Assembly (NCBI GenBank): GCA_000818945.1
Contig: KN805373.1
Location: forward strand, 434,001-498,000
Source: Schizochytrium sp. CCTCC M209059
Taxonomy: Eukaryota; Sar; Bigyra; Thraustochytrida; Thraustochytriidae
Direction of reading: 5' to 3'
Length of the DNA stretch: 64,000 nt
Made by a program: the position numbers and the translations under genes. How positions within the stretch are numbered: the stretch's first letter is position 1; the number at the start of each line of letters is the position of its first letter. The notes under the pieces are model-generated. The model had not been told where the DNA came from, did no database searches, and saw only the letters and a list, made by a program, of their open reading frames with translations. Below are positions 19,445-30,489 of this stretch, piece after piece.

Positions 19445-20312
19445 CGCGCCAGACCCTGCGCGCGCGACAACAATGGTTGTTTGTTTCTTGCTATCTCGCT
19501 TTTGCTCCGTCCAGTGGCTGTAGTAGGCCTAGTACGTAGGCCTACGTAAGTCTTTCACAAGTGCTTGTTAAAGGAAAAGGCTCGCTCTGTGTCAATCATC
19601 TTCTCTTGGGCTGCTTGTCATTGGTTTTTCCCGTGGCTCTTCAAGGGACTTTTGGCTTCGCTTCGCTCCGATGCGGCGCCTCAGCTAGAGACTGCACACC
19701 GATCGAGAAGGCGAAAGTCTTCACAACCAAGTCGCGTCGTAGGTCTTCAAGTTGCGTCGTGACGTAGCTAGCTGCAAGCGGCAGCGGCGCTTCCATGGTG
19801 CTTGTCGCGCTGCCGGAATTTGAGCGGGCGCAAAGGCGGCACTCGGAAGCGAGCGACGCGAATGCGCTCGCTCCGAAGACAGGCCTCGCTCGCTCGCTCG
19901 CTCGCTCATGGCTTGCTCCGAGTCGGACGCTCGTCTTCGTACGCTCCGCTCCTTTCCTTCTTCAAGTTCAAGTTCATCGTCTTGCTCTTCGGCTTCAAGT
20001 CGATCGCTCTGCCGCGACTCGGAGAGAAGGGCCGGCTGTGGCCTGCGCTGCGAAGGTCCCGAAGAACGTCCGAGAGCTTCTTCTTCCACCGTGGCGGCCC
20101 GCATGCATATATAGGCGCAGAGCAGAATCAGCGCGCTGCTGCCGGGGCTTGGCTTTGCAAACCCCGAACGAACACGAGCTCAGCGCCGGAAACGCTGAGA
20201 CTCCAGGGCCTCGCAGGACACGAGACAAGGTGGGGCGTCGCAGGGCAAAGAGAAGCATCATCGTTGCACGAAGCGCGGGTTGAGGTGTCGTCGCGTTGGC
20301 TTCGTTCAGCCC
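19445..20312. promoter_or_regulatory. Divergent upstream region, WD40-like / SARAF
   Basis: 868 bp between divergent starts, presumably carrying both promoters. It contains a 16-bp perfect palindrome, TACGTAGGCCTACGTA (19533-19548), next to a second TAGGCCTA (19524-19531). A (GCTC)n tract lies near 19885-19908. Short open frames here show no conserved motif. Confidence 0.5.
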
Positions 20313-21263
20313 ATGACCAGCCTCAACATGGGGAAAAGAGGGTGCAGACCGCGTCGGCAAAGGTCTGCGCCCACCTGGGCATTTGCGCTTCGCACGTTCG
20401 TGTTGAGTGCGCTTGCTGTGAGCTACGTGCATGCTCAGCAAAGGATTGACCTCGAGAGAGTCTCCGCTCTTACGTTTCGCAGGGGCATGATGACCACCGG
20501 TCGACGATCAGCCCCAGTTCCCCAGCTGACCTGCGTCGGAGGCGATTGCTCCTTTGAACCAGATGTTGTGCAATGTAGAAATGTGGGCACGGATTCCTAT
20601 GGCGAGGTGCAGTGGGCGTGCACGGCTCAGCTTCCCAACGAGTTCGATCTCGGTACTACTGACGTGGTTTGCGAGGGCTTCAATTCGCGCGACGACCCAT
20701 TTATCCTGGCCGGTTCATGCGGCCTCGAGTATACCATGCATCGCCGTGGAGCAACATTCTCCTCTTATGGTGCCCATCCATACCGATCTGCTCGTGACTC
20801 TGATTCTTACTTGAGCAAAATTGTGCGATTTGTTATGATGGGCTCGGTCGCCATGCTCATGTACTACATCTTCATGGCTCCGACACAGCCGTCTTCGCAT
20901 GATCGACGCCGCGGAAATGGTGGCGGTGGGTATGATGGCTGGGGCGGTGGCGGTGGAGGCGGTGGCTGGGGCGGCTGGGGCAGCGGATTCGGTGGCTACG
21001 ACAACAGTTGCGAGCCCCGCGGATCGCGCGGCACATCAGGTCCAGGGTTTTGGTCAGGTCTTGGACTTGGCGCTCTTGGTGCATCCATGGCGCGAGGCTT
21101 TGGTAGTAACCGTCGTGGTTATGGCACCCACTCTTACAATAGGTATGGCGGAGGCGGCGGCTATGGTGGCGGCAGCTCAAGCTGGGGAGGTGGCTCGAGC
21201 AGTGGTAGTGGTAGTGGCGGTGGCCACTCCTCGAGCGGGTTCGGCGGCACCCGACGAAGGTAG
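20313..21263 (+). CDS. SARAF: SARAF (TMEM66) homologue with Gly-rich tail
   Basis: The luminal part matches SARAF, the ER membrane protein that in animals promotes inactivation of STIM/Orai store-operated calcium entry: RVSALTFRRGMMTTGRRSAP, VPQLTCVGGDC, VVQCRNVGTDSYGEVQWAC and CEGFNSRDDPFILAGSCGLE, with conserved cysteines. An N-terminal signal sequence (WAFALRTFVLSALAVSYVHA) precedes it. One membrane span follows (VRFVMMGSVAMLMYYIFM, about 180-197). The cytosolic tail is almost entirely Gly/Ser/Tyr/Trp, low-complexity. The frame is open upstream, but the first ATG is at 20313; a second at 20328 has a better context (AACATGG) and may be the real start. Presence in a protist suggests SARAF predates animals. 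Whether it acts on STIM-like proteins here is unknown. Confidence 0.92.
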   Translation: MTSLNMGKRGCRPRRQRSAPTWAFALRTFVLSALAVSYVHAQQRIDLERVSALTFRRGMMTTGRRSAPVPQLTCVGGDCSFEPDVVQCRNVGTDSYGEVQWACTAQLPNEFDLGTTDVVCEGFNSRDDPFILAGSCGLEYTMHRRGATFSSYGAHPYRSARDSDSYLSKIVRFVMMGSVAMLMYYIFMAPTQPSSHDRRRGNGGGGYDGWGGGGGGGGWGGWGSGFGGYDNSCEPRGSRGTSGPGFWSGLGLGALGASMARGFGSNRRGYGTHSYNRYGGGGGYGGGSSSWGGGSSSGSGSGGGHSSSGFGGTRRR

Positions 21264-21709
21264 TCAAGGCTTAGCTAGTGCCGTGCACGTTCCTGGTCTT
21301 TTTTCAATTATTTCTTCCTGAACAATCAAGTCTGTCGCGTTTTTGCCTTGTCTTGCCTCGACAGAGGGAAATGTCCGATTCGGTTTTCACAGATCACAAA
21401 CAGAGACCTCGAAGGATGTTTTGGCTCAATATTGACTCAACTCGTCGGTTGGCATCAACATCCATGAGTTGGCCCATTGAAAAAAAGGAATTGTGCTGAC
21501 TTCGAGTCAGCTTCGGCACTGGCTAGCCGGCATCTCATTTGTTTCCCCCCAAAAAAAGGTCCAAGGAAACCAACACACTATGACGTATGCAGGAAGAGAG
21601 ATATACTGCGTTAAAGGAATATCGAATGTTGTAACGAAAAGTCTATTTTCCTGCTCGGGGGCATTGATGACGCGCACAAAGCGCAGCACGAAGAGGGCAG
21701 GCTCTGCGT
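21264..21709. other. Convergent intergenic region
   Basis: 446 bp between the stop codons of SARAF and the PAT1-like gene; it holds 3' untranslated sequence and no recognisable gene. Confidence 0.6.
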
Positions 21710-23642
21710 TCACTGTTCGTTCTGAGTCTGCTCGAGCGCAGCAACGGCCTTTTGCATGATTGCGTAAAAGCTTTCCGAAGCAGTCTGCCAAGCTTGCTGT
21801 TGGGGAGAACCCTGCGCGTGGTTGCCCGAAAGCGCTTTACCATGCTGCAGCATCGTACGGATCACCTCCTGACCGGCAGGAATGTGTACAAAGACGCTGA
21901 GCACGGGCGGGTGCTGCTCGAAAACTGTCCGCGTGAGCTCCAGACACTTTGTGACAAAGGAAAGATCCTCGACATGGCGGAACTCGTCAGCAAAGGTGGC
22001 AGCGGCAAGCAAATCGATCCGGGCTTCCTCGTCCGTGACGGGATCTTCGTCTTGACCGTCTGGGTTGCGGCACACAAAGTAAGCGCAGTTCGTGCAAAAG
22101 GTGCGCAGAATAGAGCGGAGGTGCGGCTTGAGCAGGCACGGAATGGCACGCAGGACGAGCTGGCGACCCTTCGGGGTCCAGATGAGGAGGAAAAGCGCCT
22201 CCCAGCCGTCGACGAGCTCCACGTCCACCGACGGATCGTAGGCGCCGGCTTCGTCCAAAGCCGAGGGGTACCCCAAGAGCTCACCGAGCGCGTTGCACAG
22301 GACGAGCTGTTTCTGTTGCAGCGTGCTAATGGCGTTCTTGACGTCACCGTAGTCGCTATCATGCTGATGGCGCAGCTGATCGCCGCGCACCGACTCCAGC
22401 TTGGCTTCCAGGAGCCGATGTACGTCCTCGATCTCGAAGAGCTTGCGAGCGATGCGCTCCAGGATACCACGCATAACCCAAATTTGTCCCTGGAACGTGC
22501 CCTGGCCCCCGTTGCTCTTGCTCTCGGCCGTCTTATCATTCGAGTCCGCCTTTTCCTCGGCAGAACCATCTTGCTTTTGGCTATTTTGCTGCTGTTGTTG
22601 CTGCATGGCAATGAGCTCGCGTGGGCGCTTCAAGTTTGTCTTGACCGAACGTCCGAGCACGCTGTTAGACTCGTGCCAGGTCTTCGTCTTGCGAACAAGG
22701 GAAGCCTTGCTGAACTGCGCCGTGTTCGTGTATCCCGGAAGCTCCGACACGGGCAAAGGCCCACGGATGTGAAGCATGTTCATGGCGGACGCCGCTGACC
22801 CACTGAGAAGGGCTTGCATCTCTGCCAAAAGGTCGCCCGGTCGAGACTTTTGCGCCGATCCCATTTGCGATTGCATGTACTCCTTTTGCCGCTTTTCCTC
22901 GAGCTTGATGGCGTAGTAGTTGTCGTCAAATTCATCACCGCTAGAAAGAGCCATGCCCTGGTGCGAGACAATTCGAAAGAGCTCGGCGCCCGACATCCGC
23001 TTGGTGTTTCGAAGACGCATGCGCTCCGAGTATCGAATCGGTTGGTACGGGAGGCCTTCGCTAGCAGGCCAATGCTCCGATGTGGATCGACCGTCAGACG
23101 GACCAGAGGAGGAAGAAGAAGACGAGCCCGGAGGCGGGGCGAACGGGTCATGAAATCCAACAGGAGGGGGCAGATGCGGTCGCGGAGGGAGCGGGTAGTA
23201 CGCCCCGGGAGGCGGGCCTTGCGGGGGCATCATCATCATGTTTGGTTGTCCATAGACGCCCGGAGGCGGGCCAGTCGGGCCGCCTCCGCCCATGTTCATT
23301 CCTTGCGGGTGCATGCCAGGCGGGGGCGGGCCAGGAAAGGACCCGCCTTGAGGCGGTGGCATCTGGTGCTGATGAGGCGGAGGAGGAGGAGGAGGAGGAG
23401 GAGGACCCCCATATCCAGGAGGCGGAGCCTGAAAAGCTTGCGGAGCGGGGTGCGACTGTGACTGCGGCGCTTGCATCTGTTGGTGCTGGTGCTGGCGCTG
23501 ATGCTGGTGATGGGGCTGGTCATCAGACAAGGCAAACTCTAGCGCCGACGCCAGCTGGTCGGCCTCAAAGTCGACCTGATCCATTTGGCCAAGGCGCTGC
23601 ATGCGATCTTGCGCATTCTGCAAATCGTAGTCTGTCTGCTGC

Positions 23643-23677
<35 letters not shown>

Positions 23678-23788
23678 CGGCGGCGTCTGGTTCGCCGCAC
23701 TCGCGTACGTGGCAGCAGGCGCCACGAGGTTGAGCTTGCGCATATCGTCGAGCACGTTCGCTGCATTGTAGCCGCCCTGATCGCCCAT
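21710..23788 (-). CDS. PAT1: PAT1-like mRNA decapping/decay factor
   Basis: A 692-residue protein starting MGDQGGYNAANVLDD. It has poly-Gln (about 38-50), Gln/His repeats, a long Pro/Gly/Met-rich stretch (about 105-210), a middle segment with DDNYYAIKLEEKRQKEYMQ and a helical C-terminal domain (about 430-680; GRQLVLRAIPCLLKPHLRSI). This order (disordered, Pro-rich, then an alpha-helical Pat-C-like domain) fits PAT1/PatL1, the P-body scaffold that binds Lsm1-7 and activates Dcp1/2 decapping. I do not see the usual N-terminal DETF-type motif. The Pro/Gln-rich region fits phase-separating P-body proteins. The name rests on overall architecture and patchy similarity, so a search is needed for certainty. 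Confidence 0.75.
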
Positions 23789-24406
23789 CTTCCCGATGCT
23801 AAAGTCTAAAGTCGCTGACCGTCTATCGAACTGGTGCTGCCGGATCTACCGCTACCGCCGCTGCCGGTACTGCTGCTGCCGCGGTGCCCCGCGTGCACGT
23901 GCTTCCGTCGGCTTCGCTGTCGCGGTTTTTTATCTTTTCCTTTTCCCTTCAATCTTGGCTTCGCGCTCGCCACAACCGCTCAAAGCAGAGCGCGCTCGCC
24001 GCTGCTGCGCTAAGCGCGGAGCGGAGGCGCGGGGCGGCGAAGGCTCAGCGAGCGCGGCGTGGACGCGCGATGCGCTCGCGACGGGCTCGCGCAGACGCAG
24101 ACAGGTCGCGACCGAAGGCGCGCGCAAACGATGTTGTCAGTCTGCTAATTCGTATCAAGCAATCTTCATCCACCCGAGGCAAGTTTGGATCGATTAGAAC
24201 GAATAGAACTTTGACCCTGAACTATAGGAGAAAAAAATTAGCTTGTCGTCGCTTTTAGCTCTTATTCTTCATCAAGTAGCGTGGCTGGCTGATCGGGCGG
24301 CTAATAGAAGATCGAGGCTCGCAACGCACGCTACTTTGTATGCTACGTGGACGAGCAGAAATGGTGCATAAAGAGGGATATGAACAATCATCACAAGATG
24401 CTATGA
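23789..24406. other. Intergenic between two minus-strand genes
   Basis: 618 bp holding the PAT1-like promoter and the 3' UTR of the O-GlcNAc transferase. CpG-rich with CCGCTGCCG-type simple sequence near 23850-23885; no gene recognised. Confidence 0.5.
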
Positions 24407-27361
24407 TTAGAGAGTCGCAATGTCGCCGCCTTCGTAAGCGACCCAAACTTTGGCGAGGCTTTTCTCGAGTGTATTTGCAAAGTTCTGCACGTCAAAGAGC
24501 TGGGAGCCGAGGCGGTCCTGCTCAAGAGTCTTGCGGATCCTCCACAGCGCGTCGGTTTGCTTTGCCATTTCCACAGCACGATCTTCGTACTCCTGCATCG
24601 AAGAAGTAGTGAGGCGCGAATCAAGTCCTACAGCCTTGGCCATGCTCGAGACCACGCGCGAAGCCATGCGCGGTCCTGTGCACGTGAGTAGAGGCACTCC
24701 GGCCCAAAGCACATCGAGCGCACTCGCGTGATGATTGCAAAGTGGGGTATCCAACACGAGATCGGCGAGAAAGAGACGCTGCAGATGCTCTCGTCGCGAT
24801 TCAGGTTTGGCAAAGACAAGGCGATCTTCGCGAATACCGCGCGCTCGTACCTCGGCCTTGAGGTTTGCCTCGGCAAGCTTAGGCGTCTCGAGCAACCAAA
24901 GCACACTACGTGGGACGCGTTCCAGAATATTGCACCAAGTCGCGAATGTCTGTGGATCAATCTTGGACGTTCGCGTGAAACAGGCAAAGACAAAGTCAGA
25001 CTCCTCGAGGCCATACGTGGACCTCGTGATCCCGGCAGAGGGTTTGAGAACCTCGCGAGCACTGTCCTTGTGGTCCGCAACCATGAGACAACGCGGCAGC
25101 AAGAGGCGCCTGTCGATTGGCCAGAGATTGGTAATACTCTCGCCTTTGTCGTCGACGAGCTCACCACTTGCCCTTGATCGCGGTGCGTCGCGCGCCTTGC
25201 CAATCTCTTCGTCTGTGATCACAAAATCGTAGAAACTTGCGCACAATGGTACGAGATGAAAGATGGGCATCGCAATCTGAATGGGAGCCGGACGCAGCGC
25301 GAAGACGTCGGTTCTGGCGCTGACCGCGTAGCCATCGAGATCGATGAGCACGTGGATCCCGTCGGCGTGGATGGTTTTGGCGGCTTCTTGCGCGGACAAG
25401 CCATCAATCGGGCAAAAATGTTCAGCTTCGCGCTCAATGCGGCGGTGTTCTCGGGACTGTTCGCTTGGCGATGCCGCGTACACAAAGATCTCGAACTCGT
25501 TCTCGTCGTGCGCGGAAAAGAGGCCCTGAAGAGCAAAACCAAGGGGTTCGTTACCCAAGTGGGCAGACACGTAACCGACGCGCAGACGTTCGTCTGGTTT
25601 CCGAGCGCGAAACTTGAAGCGCGTTCCTCCTGACCGGGAATCGAGAATCCTCTCGAGACGTGCCGCGTGTGCCCCACTAAGCCCAAAGAGCGTCTTTAGA
25701 TCGTCGCTGAGTTCCTCGTGCAGTGCAAAGGCTTGTGTCTGTGAGGGGTGCGCCGAGAGGGGGGGCGGGACCTCGAGATCTGAGCTTGCCAAAGCCTGGG
25801 CCCGTGCGACCTCGTAAAAAGCAAGTGCGTCTGCTTTGCGCGTGCGCCAATCGCAAATAATGGCCAGCGTATGGGCTAGAGCCACAGACGCATCAGGAAA
25901 ACCAGGCTTTAGAACGAGTGCCTTTCGGAAGCACGAGATGGCATCATCACAGCGATCGGCGTCGCGGTAGGCGCAGCCAAGAAGGTGATACGCTGCCCCG
26001 AGCTTGGCGTCGAGGCGGATTGCCGTTGTGAAACACTTGATTGCCTCGGTGGTCCGGCCCATGGCACGATAGGCGCAGCCCAGGTTGCAGTATCCTGCGG
26101 CGAAAGTAGGATCAACGGCAATGGCCTCCTGATAGTGAGCAAGAGCTTGGTCGATCTTGCCCTGCTCCTGGAGCGCACTGGCAAGATTACTCTGTGCAGC
26201 GGCAAATTTTGGCATGAGCTTGCAGGCCGTCGCAAAACATTGTGTGGCTTCCTTGAGCATGCCTCGCTTTTGCCGCAAAAGCACTCCAAGGTTGTTGTAT
26301 GCATGTGGGTGATCTGGCTTCGCACGAATGCAGCGGCGGTAATTATCGAGTGCGCCGTCGGCGTCGCCGGTAGCGGCAAGAGCACTTCCGAGACTGTTGA
26401 GCGCGTCGGGCAAAGACGGCTCAAGGAGAAGGGCGTGCCGGAGTCGCTTGATAGCCTCGGCTACGTCGCCGGTGTCAAAGTGCAGAATCCCGGCATTGGC
26501 GTGGGCAACGGCAAAGTCTGGTCGGAGGGCAATGGCGCGTTTGTACGCTGCCCTGGCGTCGTCGAGACGGCCCGCCGCGCGCAGAGCGTTTCCAAAATTA
26601 TTTTCTGTGTCTGCGTCCGGGCGGAGACGAATTGATTCCTCGTAGTATCCGATTGCAGTGTCGAGCTCGCCATCCTCGTAAAAGATGGCCGCCATGCCCG
26701 ACCATGCCAAGGCACAGCCTGGTTCGGCTTTCACAGCCTCGAGGAAGCACTTGCGAGCCTCGTCCATTTTCCCCTGAGCGCGGTGTAGCGTCCCAAGATT
26801 GCAGAGCGCGTCGACGAGGCCAGGCTGGAGGACCAAGGCCATCTGAAAAGTTTCCGTGGCTTGCTTGGTACGGCCTAGTTGCAGGTACGCGCAAGCCAGA
26901 TTGTTATAGGCGTCACTGAGTCGCGGTTTCAGTTTGATTGCCTTGAGGTAGAACTCTACTGCGGCTTGAATATCGCCGAGTTCGCGAAGGCAGTTGCCCA
27001 GATTAGAGTAGGCCTCAGCAAAGCTAGAGTCGACTCTGATGGCTTGCTGGTTATAAAAGATGCCTTCGCTGAAGTTGCCGAGGCTATAGTGTGCAGCGCC
27101 CAAAAGAAGCAAATTTTCTCGGTCTCGTGCATCATGTGCATAGGCCTCTTCGCATACGCGAACGCATTCGTGAAGCTTGCCACATTCGAAGAGGTCTCGC
27201 GACTTGGCGAGCATCGCTGACTCGGAGGACTCTGAAGTCCCAGTGAGTCCAAATGTGCCGAGCGTGCCTTTTTCGGATGCCAATTGAAGCAAATTTTGTC
27301 CCACTGCCTCGTCATTGTCCAGCAAATTGGCGTTTGCGCCAGGGATGATTGTGTCCGCCAT
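24407..27361 (-). CDS. OGT: O-GlcNAc transferase-like TPR glycosyltransferase (GT41)
   Basis: A 984-residue protein. Residues about 50-500 are tandem TPRs (AYNNLACAYLQLGRTKQATE, PDHPHAYNNLGVLL). The C-terminal half is the GT41 catalytic region: LRVGYVSAHLGNEP (from 593), FALRPAPIQ, SKIDPQTF (Lys 800), LDTPLCNHHASALDVLWAGV (from about 870) and PLLTCTGPRMASRVVSS. The family adds GlcNAc (or fucose, in plant SPINDLY) to Ser/Thr of nuclear and cytosolic proteins. Lys 800 matches human Lys842. Human OGT has GNHP and GHTTG; here they read GNEP and HHASA, and the WLGYPGTSG segment is replaced by MPIFHLVPLC. The long intervening domain of animal OGT is absent. It is probably active, with altered chemistry or donor; that is inference. 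Confidence 0.92.
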   Translation of the reverse strand: MADTIIPGANANLLDNDEAVGQNLLQLASEKGTLGTFGLTGTSESSESAMLAKSRDLFECGKLHECVRVCEEAYAHDARDRENLLLLGAAHYSLGNFSEGIFYNQQAIRVDSSFAEAYSNLGNCLRELGDIQAAVEFYLKAIKLKPRLSDAYNNLACAYLQLGRTKQATETFQMALVLQPGLVDALCNLGTLHRAQGKMDEARKCFLEAVKAEPGCALAWSGMAAIFYEDGELDTAIGYYEESIRLRPDADTENNFGNALRAAGRLDDARAAYKRAIALRPDFAVAHANAGILHFDTGDVAEAIKRLRHALLLEPSLPDALNSLGSALAATGDADGALDNYRRCIRAKPDHPHAYNNLGVLLRQKRGMLKEATQCFATACKLMPKFAAAQSNLASALQEQGKIDQALAHYQEAIAVDPTFAAGYCNLGCAYRAMGRTTEAIKCFTTAIRLDAKLGAAYHLLGCAYRDADRCDDAISCFRKALVLKPGFPDASVALAHTLAIICDWRTRKADALAFYEVARAQALASSDLEVPPPLSAHPSQTQAFALHEELSDDLKTLFGLSGAHAARLERILDSRSGGTRFKFRARKPDERLRVGYVSAHLGNEPLGFALQGLFSAHDENEFEIFVYAASPSEQSREHRRIEREAEHFCPIDGLSAQEAAKTIHADGIHVLIDLDGYAVSARTDVFALRPAPIQIAMPIFHLVPLCASFYDFVITDEEIGKARDAPRSRASGELVDDKGESITNLWPIDRRLLLPRCLMVADHKDSAREVLKPSAGITRSTYGLEESDFVFACFTRTSKIDPQTFATWCNILERVPRSVLWLLETPKLAEANLKAEVRARGIREDRLVFAKPESRREHLQRLFLADLVLDTPLCNHHASALDVLWAGVPLLTCTGPRMASRVVSSMAKAVGLDSRLTTSSMQEYEDRAVEMAKQTDALWRIRKTLEQDRLGSQLFDVQNFANTLEKSLAKVWVAYEGGDIATL

Positions 27362-28126
27362 GATGTTTCTCTCTATCCGGAGCAGCTTCTTTTTTAAGAG
27401 GCGAGAGCAGGCGACGTGGACGGACGAGCGTCAAGAAATTTACGCTGTGCTCACGTGCAAACTGTGACAAAACCGCGCAAAGGCCGTGGAGGCCGTGGAG
27501 GTCGTGGAGGCCGTGCAAGCAAGCGGGTTAGGTCCGCGTGTGTGCGTGCGCGCGTGTGTGCGTGCGCGCGTGCGCGCTCGCTTGAATGCTCGCCCCTTGC
27601 TTCGTTGAGTCTCAAAATTGAATGTATTCCTCCAGATAAGAGGCAAACTATCCGTTCATTCGCTAGCCGGCATCCTAGGCCTATCGTACATGTACGTATA
27701 CTATGATACCAATACAAGGAAGGAGAAGTATTGGTTCTGCGTTGCGCAAATGGATTGATGGGAACGCAGGGAATCTGCCTTTCAAACGCAAAGCGCATCA
27801 TTCCTCTTTCACCAACGTTTGTACGTGATGCACTTTTTATTATTATAAAAAATGACAGTTCAAGAAAAAAAGTGCTCCCTGGCAGCCGGAAAGCGGGTGT
27901 TCCAAACGACAAACGACGGCAAACATCAGAAAAGAATAATTACGAAGGTTGGCGCGTGATAAAAATGAGAAAGTAACATAGGAGGAAGTGGTCCGCTTTT
28001 TCATCTGCGCCGCCAACGCAGAAGCAAACGGGGCTGGCAGACCGTGGCGATCTGATCAACGAGGGTGACGACGCTCGAAGCTGCGCAGGCAGAGGCATGT
28101 GTAAATATCGAAGTGAGGGACACTTT
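27362..28126. other. Intergenic between two minus-strand genes
   Basis: 765 bp with the promoter of the O-GlcNAc transferase and 3' sequence of the tetraspanin-like gene. It contains GTGCG/CGCGTG simple sequence (27535-27580), TAGGCCTA (27676-27683) and a nearby palindrome CGTACATGTACG (27685-27696). No gene recognised. Confidence 0.5.
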
Positions 28127-29263
28127 TTAGATCTTGTCATCGATATTGCGCACGCGCTGGCCGCGCGGAGAGACCACAGAGGTCTCATAGTCCATCCATT
28201 CGTCATGATCAGAGCCACCACCACCAATGGTCCAGTAGATCACGACAAAGACAATCGAAAGGAGCTGAACAGAACCAAGAGCGTAGCAAACAATGATAAA
28301 GTTCCCGATTTGATCGTCCATCCAGAGGTGCTGGATCCATGCAATTGCCTTGGCATGCATAATACCGCAGTTGAACCCCAACGAGCCGTCCGGGGCGCGC
28401 TCGGCGGGGAAACCCACCATTGCCCAGTCCGGAATGACATAATCGTCGGGCAGAATACCAGCGAGACGGAGAGCAGCAAGGACAGTGTAGGTGGTCGTGG
28501 GGATCTCAAGTTCTGTGCCAAGCTTAGCGTCGACTCCCTCGAGAATCTTGCAGGTGTCGCCCGACTGGACGTACTCCTCGATCGGGTTAAAGACCTCCGG
28601 ATAATAGCAGCTGCGCAGGAGGGCCTTGATGGCCTCAATGTGGGCCTTTTGGATACCCTCGCCATCGGGTGGGTACCCGAGAGAACAGTCATCGATGGGC
28701 TGCTGAAAGAGGGGGATCAGACTTGAATTCCCGGGGTAGTTGGGAGGATTCGTGATTTCGGGGTCGGTTGAATTAACCCATTCGGGCTGGCAGCACACGT
28801 TGTAGACAGCGTTGCCGACCTCAAGATAGACACGGTCTTCCACCGCCACGCCGGTGGCGTTGGCCTGCGTAATAAGGGCCTCTTCACTGACAGAAAGAGT
28901 CTCGCTAAAGAGGACAGCGCCCGCAATTTGCAAGGCGGAGCTGATGAGCACGAGCAGCATTGCCACAATAGCCAGAATGCGCTTTTTGGTGCAGAACGAA
29001 GCGATGCCCAAGAAACCGGCAAGCAGGACGACAGCGCCTGCCGCGGCGGCGGCCTTGATGGCAGTCACGGAGGCTGGCCCCTTGGATGCGCCACCGGCAG
29101 TCCACGCGCCGGCCAGCGCATCGAGCTGAGACATGTTGGCTAAAACGCTCATCACGCCGAAGGCCAGGCCAACGCCTCCCGTAATCACCATGAGCACGCC
29201 CTGGAGCCGCATTCCAGACGCAGGGTTAGCGGCCGCCTGATCGAAGCCCTCGCCATTGTCCAT
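28127..29263 (-). CDS. Tetraspanin-like four-span membrane protein
   Basis: A 378-residue protein from the ATG at 29263 (GCCAAGATGGAC context). The frame is open for 13 more codons upstream without another ATG. Four hydrophobic spans appear: LQGVLMVITGGVGLAFGVMS, AAAAGAVVLLAGFLGIASFC, ILAIVAMLLVLISSALQIAG and, near the end, IIVCYALGSVQLLSIVFVVI. Between spans 3 and 4 lies a large extracellular loop of about 200 residues with a Cys-Cys pair (NVCCQPEW), further cysteines and N-glycosylation sequons. This layout is the tetraspanin plan (CC motif in the large loop), although the canonical CCG reads CCQ and the loop is long. Tetraspanins organise membrane microdomains; no specific role can be given here. 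Confidence 0.8.
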   Translation of the reverse strand: MDNGEGFDQAAANPASGMRLQGVLMVITGGVGLAFGVMSVLANMSQLDALAGAWTAGGASKGPASVTAIKAAAAAGAVVLLAGFLGIASFCTKKRILAIVAMLLVLISSALQIAGAVLFSETLSVSEEALITQANATGVAVEDRVYLEVGNAVYNVCCQPEWVNSTDPEITNPPNYPGNSSLIPLFQQPIDDCSLGYPPDGEGIQKAHIEAIKALLRSCYYPEVFNPIEEYVQSGDTCKILEGVDAKLGTELEIPTTTYTVLAALRLAGILPDDYVIPDWAMVGFPAERAPDGSLGFNCGIMHAKAIAWIQHLWMDDQIGNFIIVCYALGSVQLLSIVFVVIYWTIGGGGSDHDEWMDYETSVVSPRGQRVRNIDDKI

Positions 29264-30489
29264 CTTGGCCAGCGTCGTCCGCAAGTACCTCACAGGCCGC
29301 AAACCCTGGCCGCTGGAGCTGGTGCACGCTTGCTAGAAGAGCTCGAGCCAAACCTGGACCTGTTGCCGCGGGGCTCTTTCTCCTCTCTCCTTCTTGTGTA
29401 CGCTCGCTCGCTCCTGGCGTTACCGGACTGCCTTGAGTTCTCTGCCGTCTACGAGGCCGCGATGTCCTTTTGCCTGCAGTCCCGCTGCTTGCCGTTCAAT
29501 TTGCTTGCTCCTCCTGCAAAGCGCCCTCCGCCGTCTTAGGGCGAGCAGAGCCCGTCTGTACTGTACCCGGCCGCTGGAGCGGCCTCGGTCGGAAGTAGCC
29601 CAGGCGTCCCCTCTGCGCACTCTTCAGTCTGTCGCGGAGGGCGCGAACCCTCTTGTAGACACATAAACTTGGTCTCCACCTGCGCTCGTCGCCCCGGAAG
29701 TACGAGTCCACCGTCACACGAGAAGAGTCTGGATCGGTGAGATACCTGCAGAGAAGGAAGGGGCGAAGGGCGAAGGGCCTGGCCGCCGATACGGCTGTTA
29801 GGCATGTGCGCGGTCCAGGAGCTGGACTAATAAGTGCGCCAGAAAGAAGCGAGATCGATTCGCCTTCGAGACTATGAGTTCACTCAGGATGTCGAAGGAT
29901 GTCGAAGGCGAGACTGATCTAATTCATCGATCGAGCACGGCTGAACTTGCACGCGCAGCGCAGCGCCGAGCAAGCGTACGCTTCTTCTTCTTCATCATCT
30001 TCTACTTCTTCTTCTACTTCTTCTCTTAACTGGCTATCATAACAACAGAAGCTGGCACCTAGCACGTATCGTCCGTCCGCCTGAGACGCGGCGCCCCCGC
30101 GCACGCATCGCAGCCTCTCCTCCTGTCGCCGAGTATGTGATGTGATGTGATGTGATGTGACGGGACGAAAGAATGAATGGACGGACGAGTGAATGCCGCG
30201 GGCGCTCTTGAGCGCGCTCGGGCGCGGCCGAGCGCCTGCCCGCCTCGGCCATCGCGCGCGCACGGCCGTGGCCGCGCACCGCGCTGCGGCACGTGCGGAG
30301 GCGGCGCAGACAGTGAGAGCAGCAGCTGCAGGCACGCCGCGGCGCGCGTGGCCTTAGGGTTGGGGGTGTGCGCACGCACGGCACGCGCCCCGCGGCGAGG
30401 TGGACGAGGAGGAGGAGGAGGAGGAGGCGGAGGGGGGAAGGAGAAGGTGCCGCTGCCGCTGCTGCTGCCGCCGCCGAGGAGCTCTGAGG
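29264..30489. other. Intergenic, simple-sequence rich
   Basis: 1.2 kb between the tetraspanin-like gene's 5' end and the Iwr1 gene's 3' end, both minus strand. It holds GAA/TCT-rich tracts near 29980-30030, a GATGT pentamer array (30134-30160) and GAGGAGGAG tracts near 30400-30440. Open frames are compositionally driven; I see no gene. Confidence 0.5.
30134..30160. repeat. (ATGTG)n pentanucleotide repeat
   Basis: Five ATGTG units (TGTGATGTGATGTGATGTGA) in the intergenic region. Confidence 0.9.
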
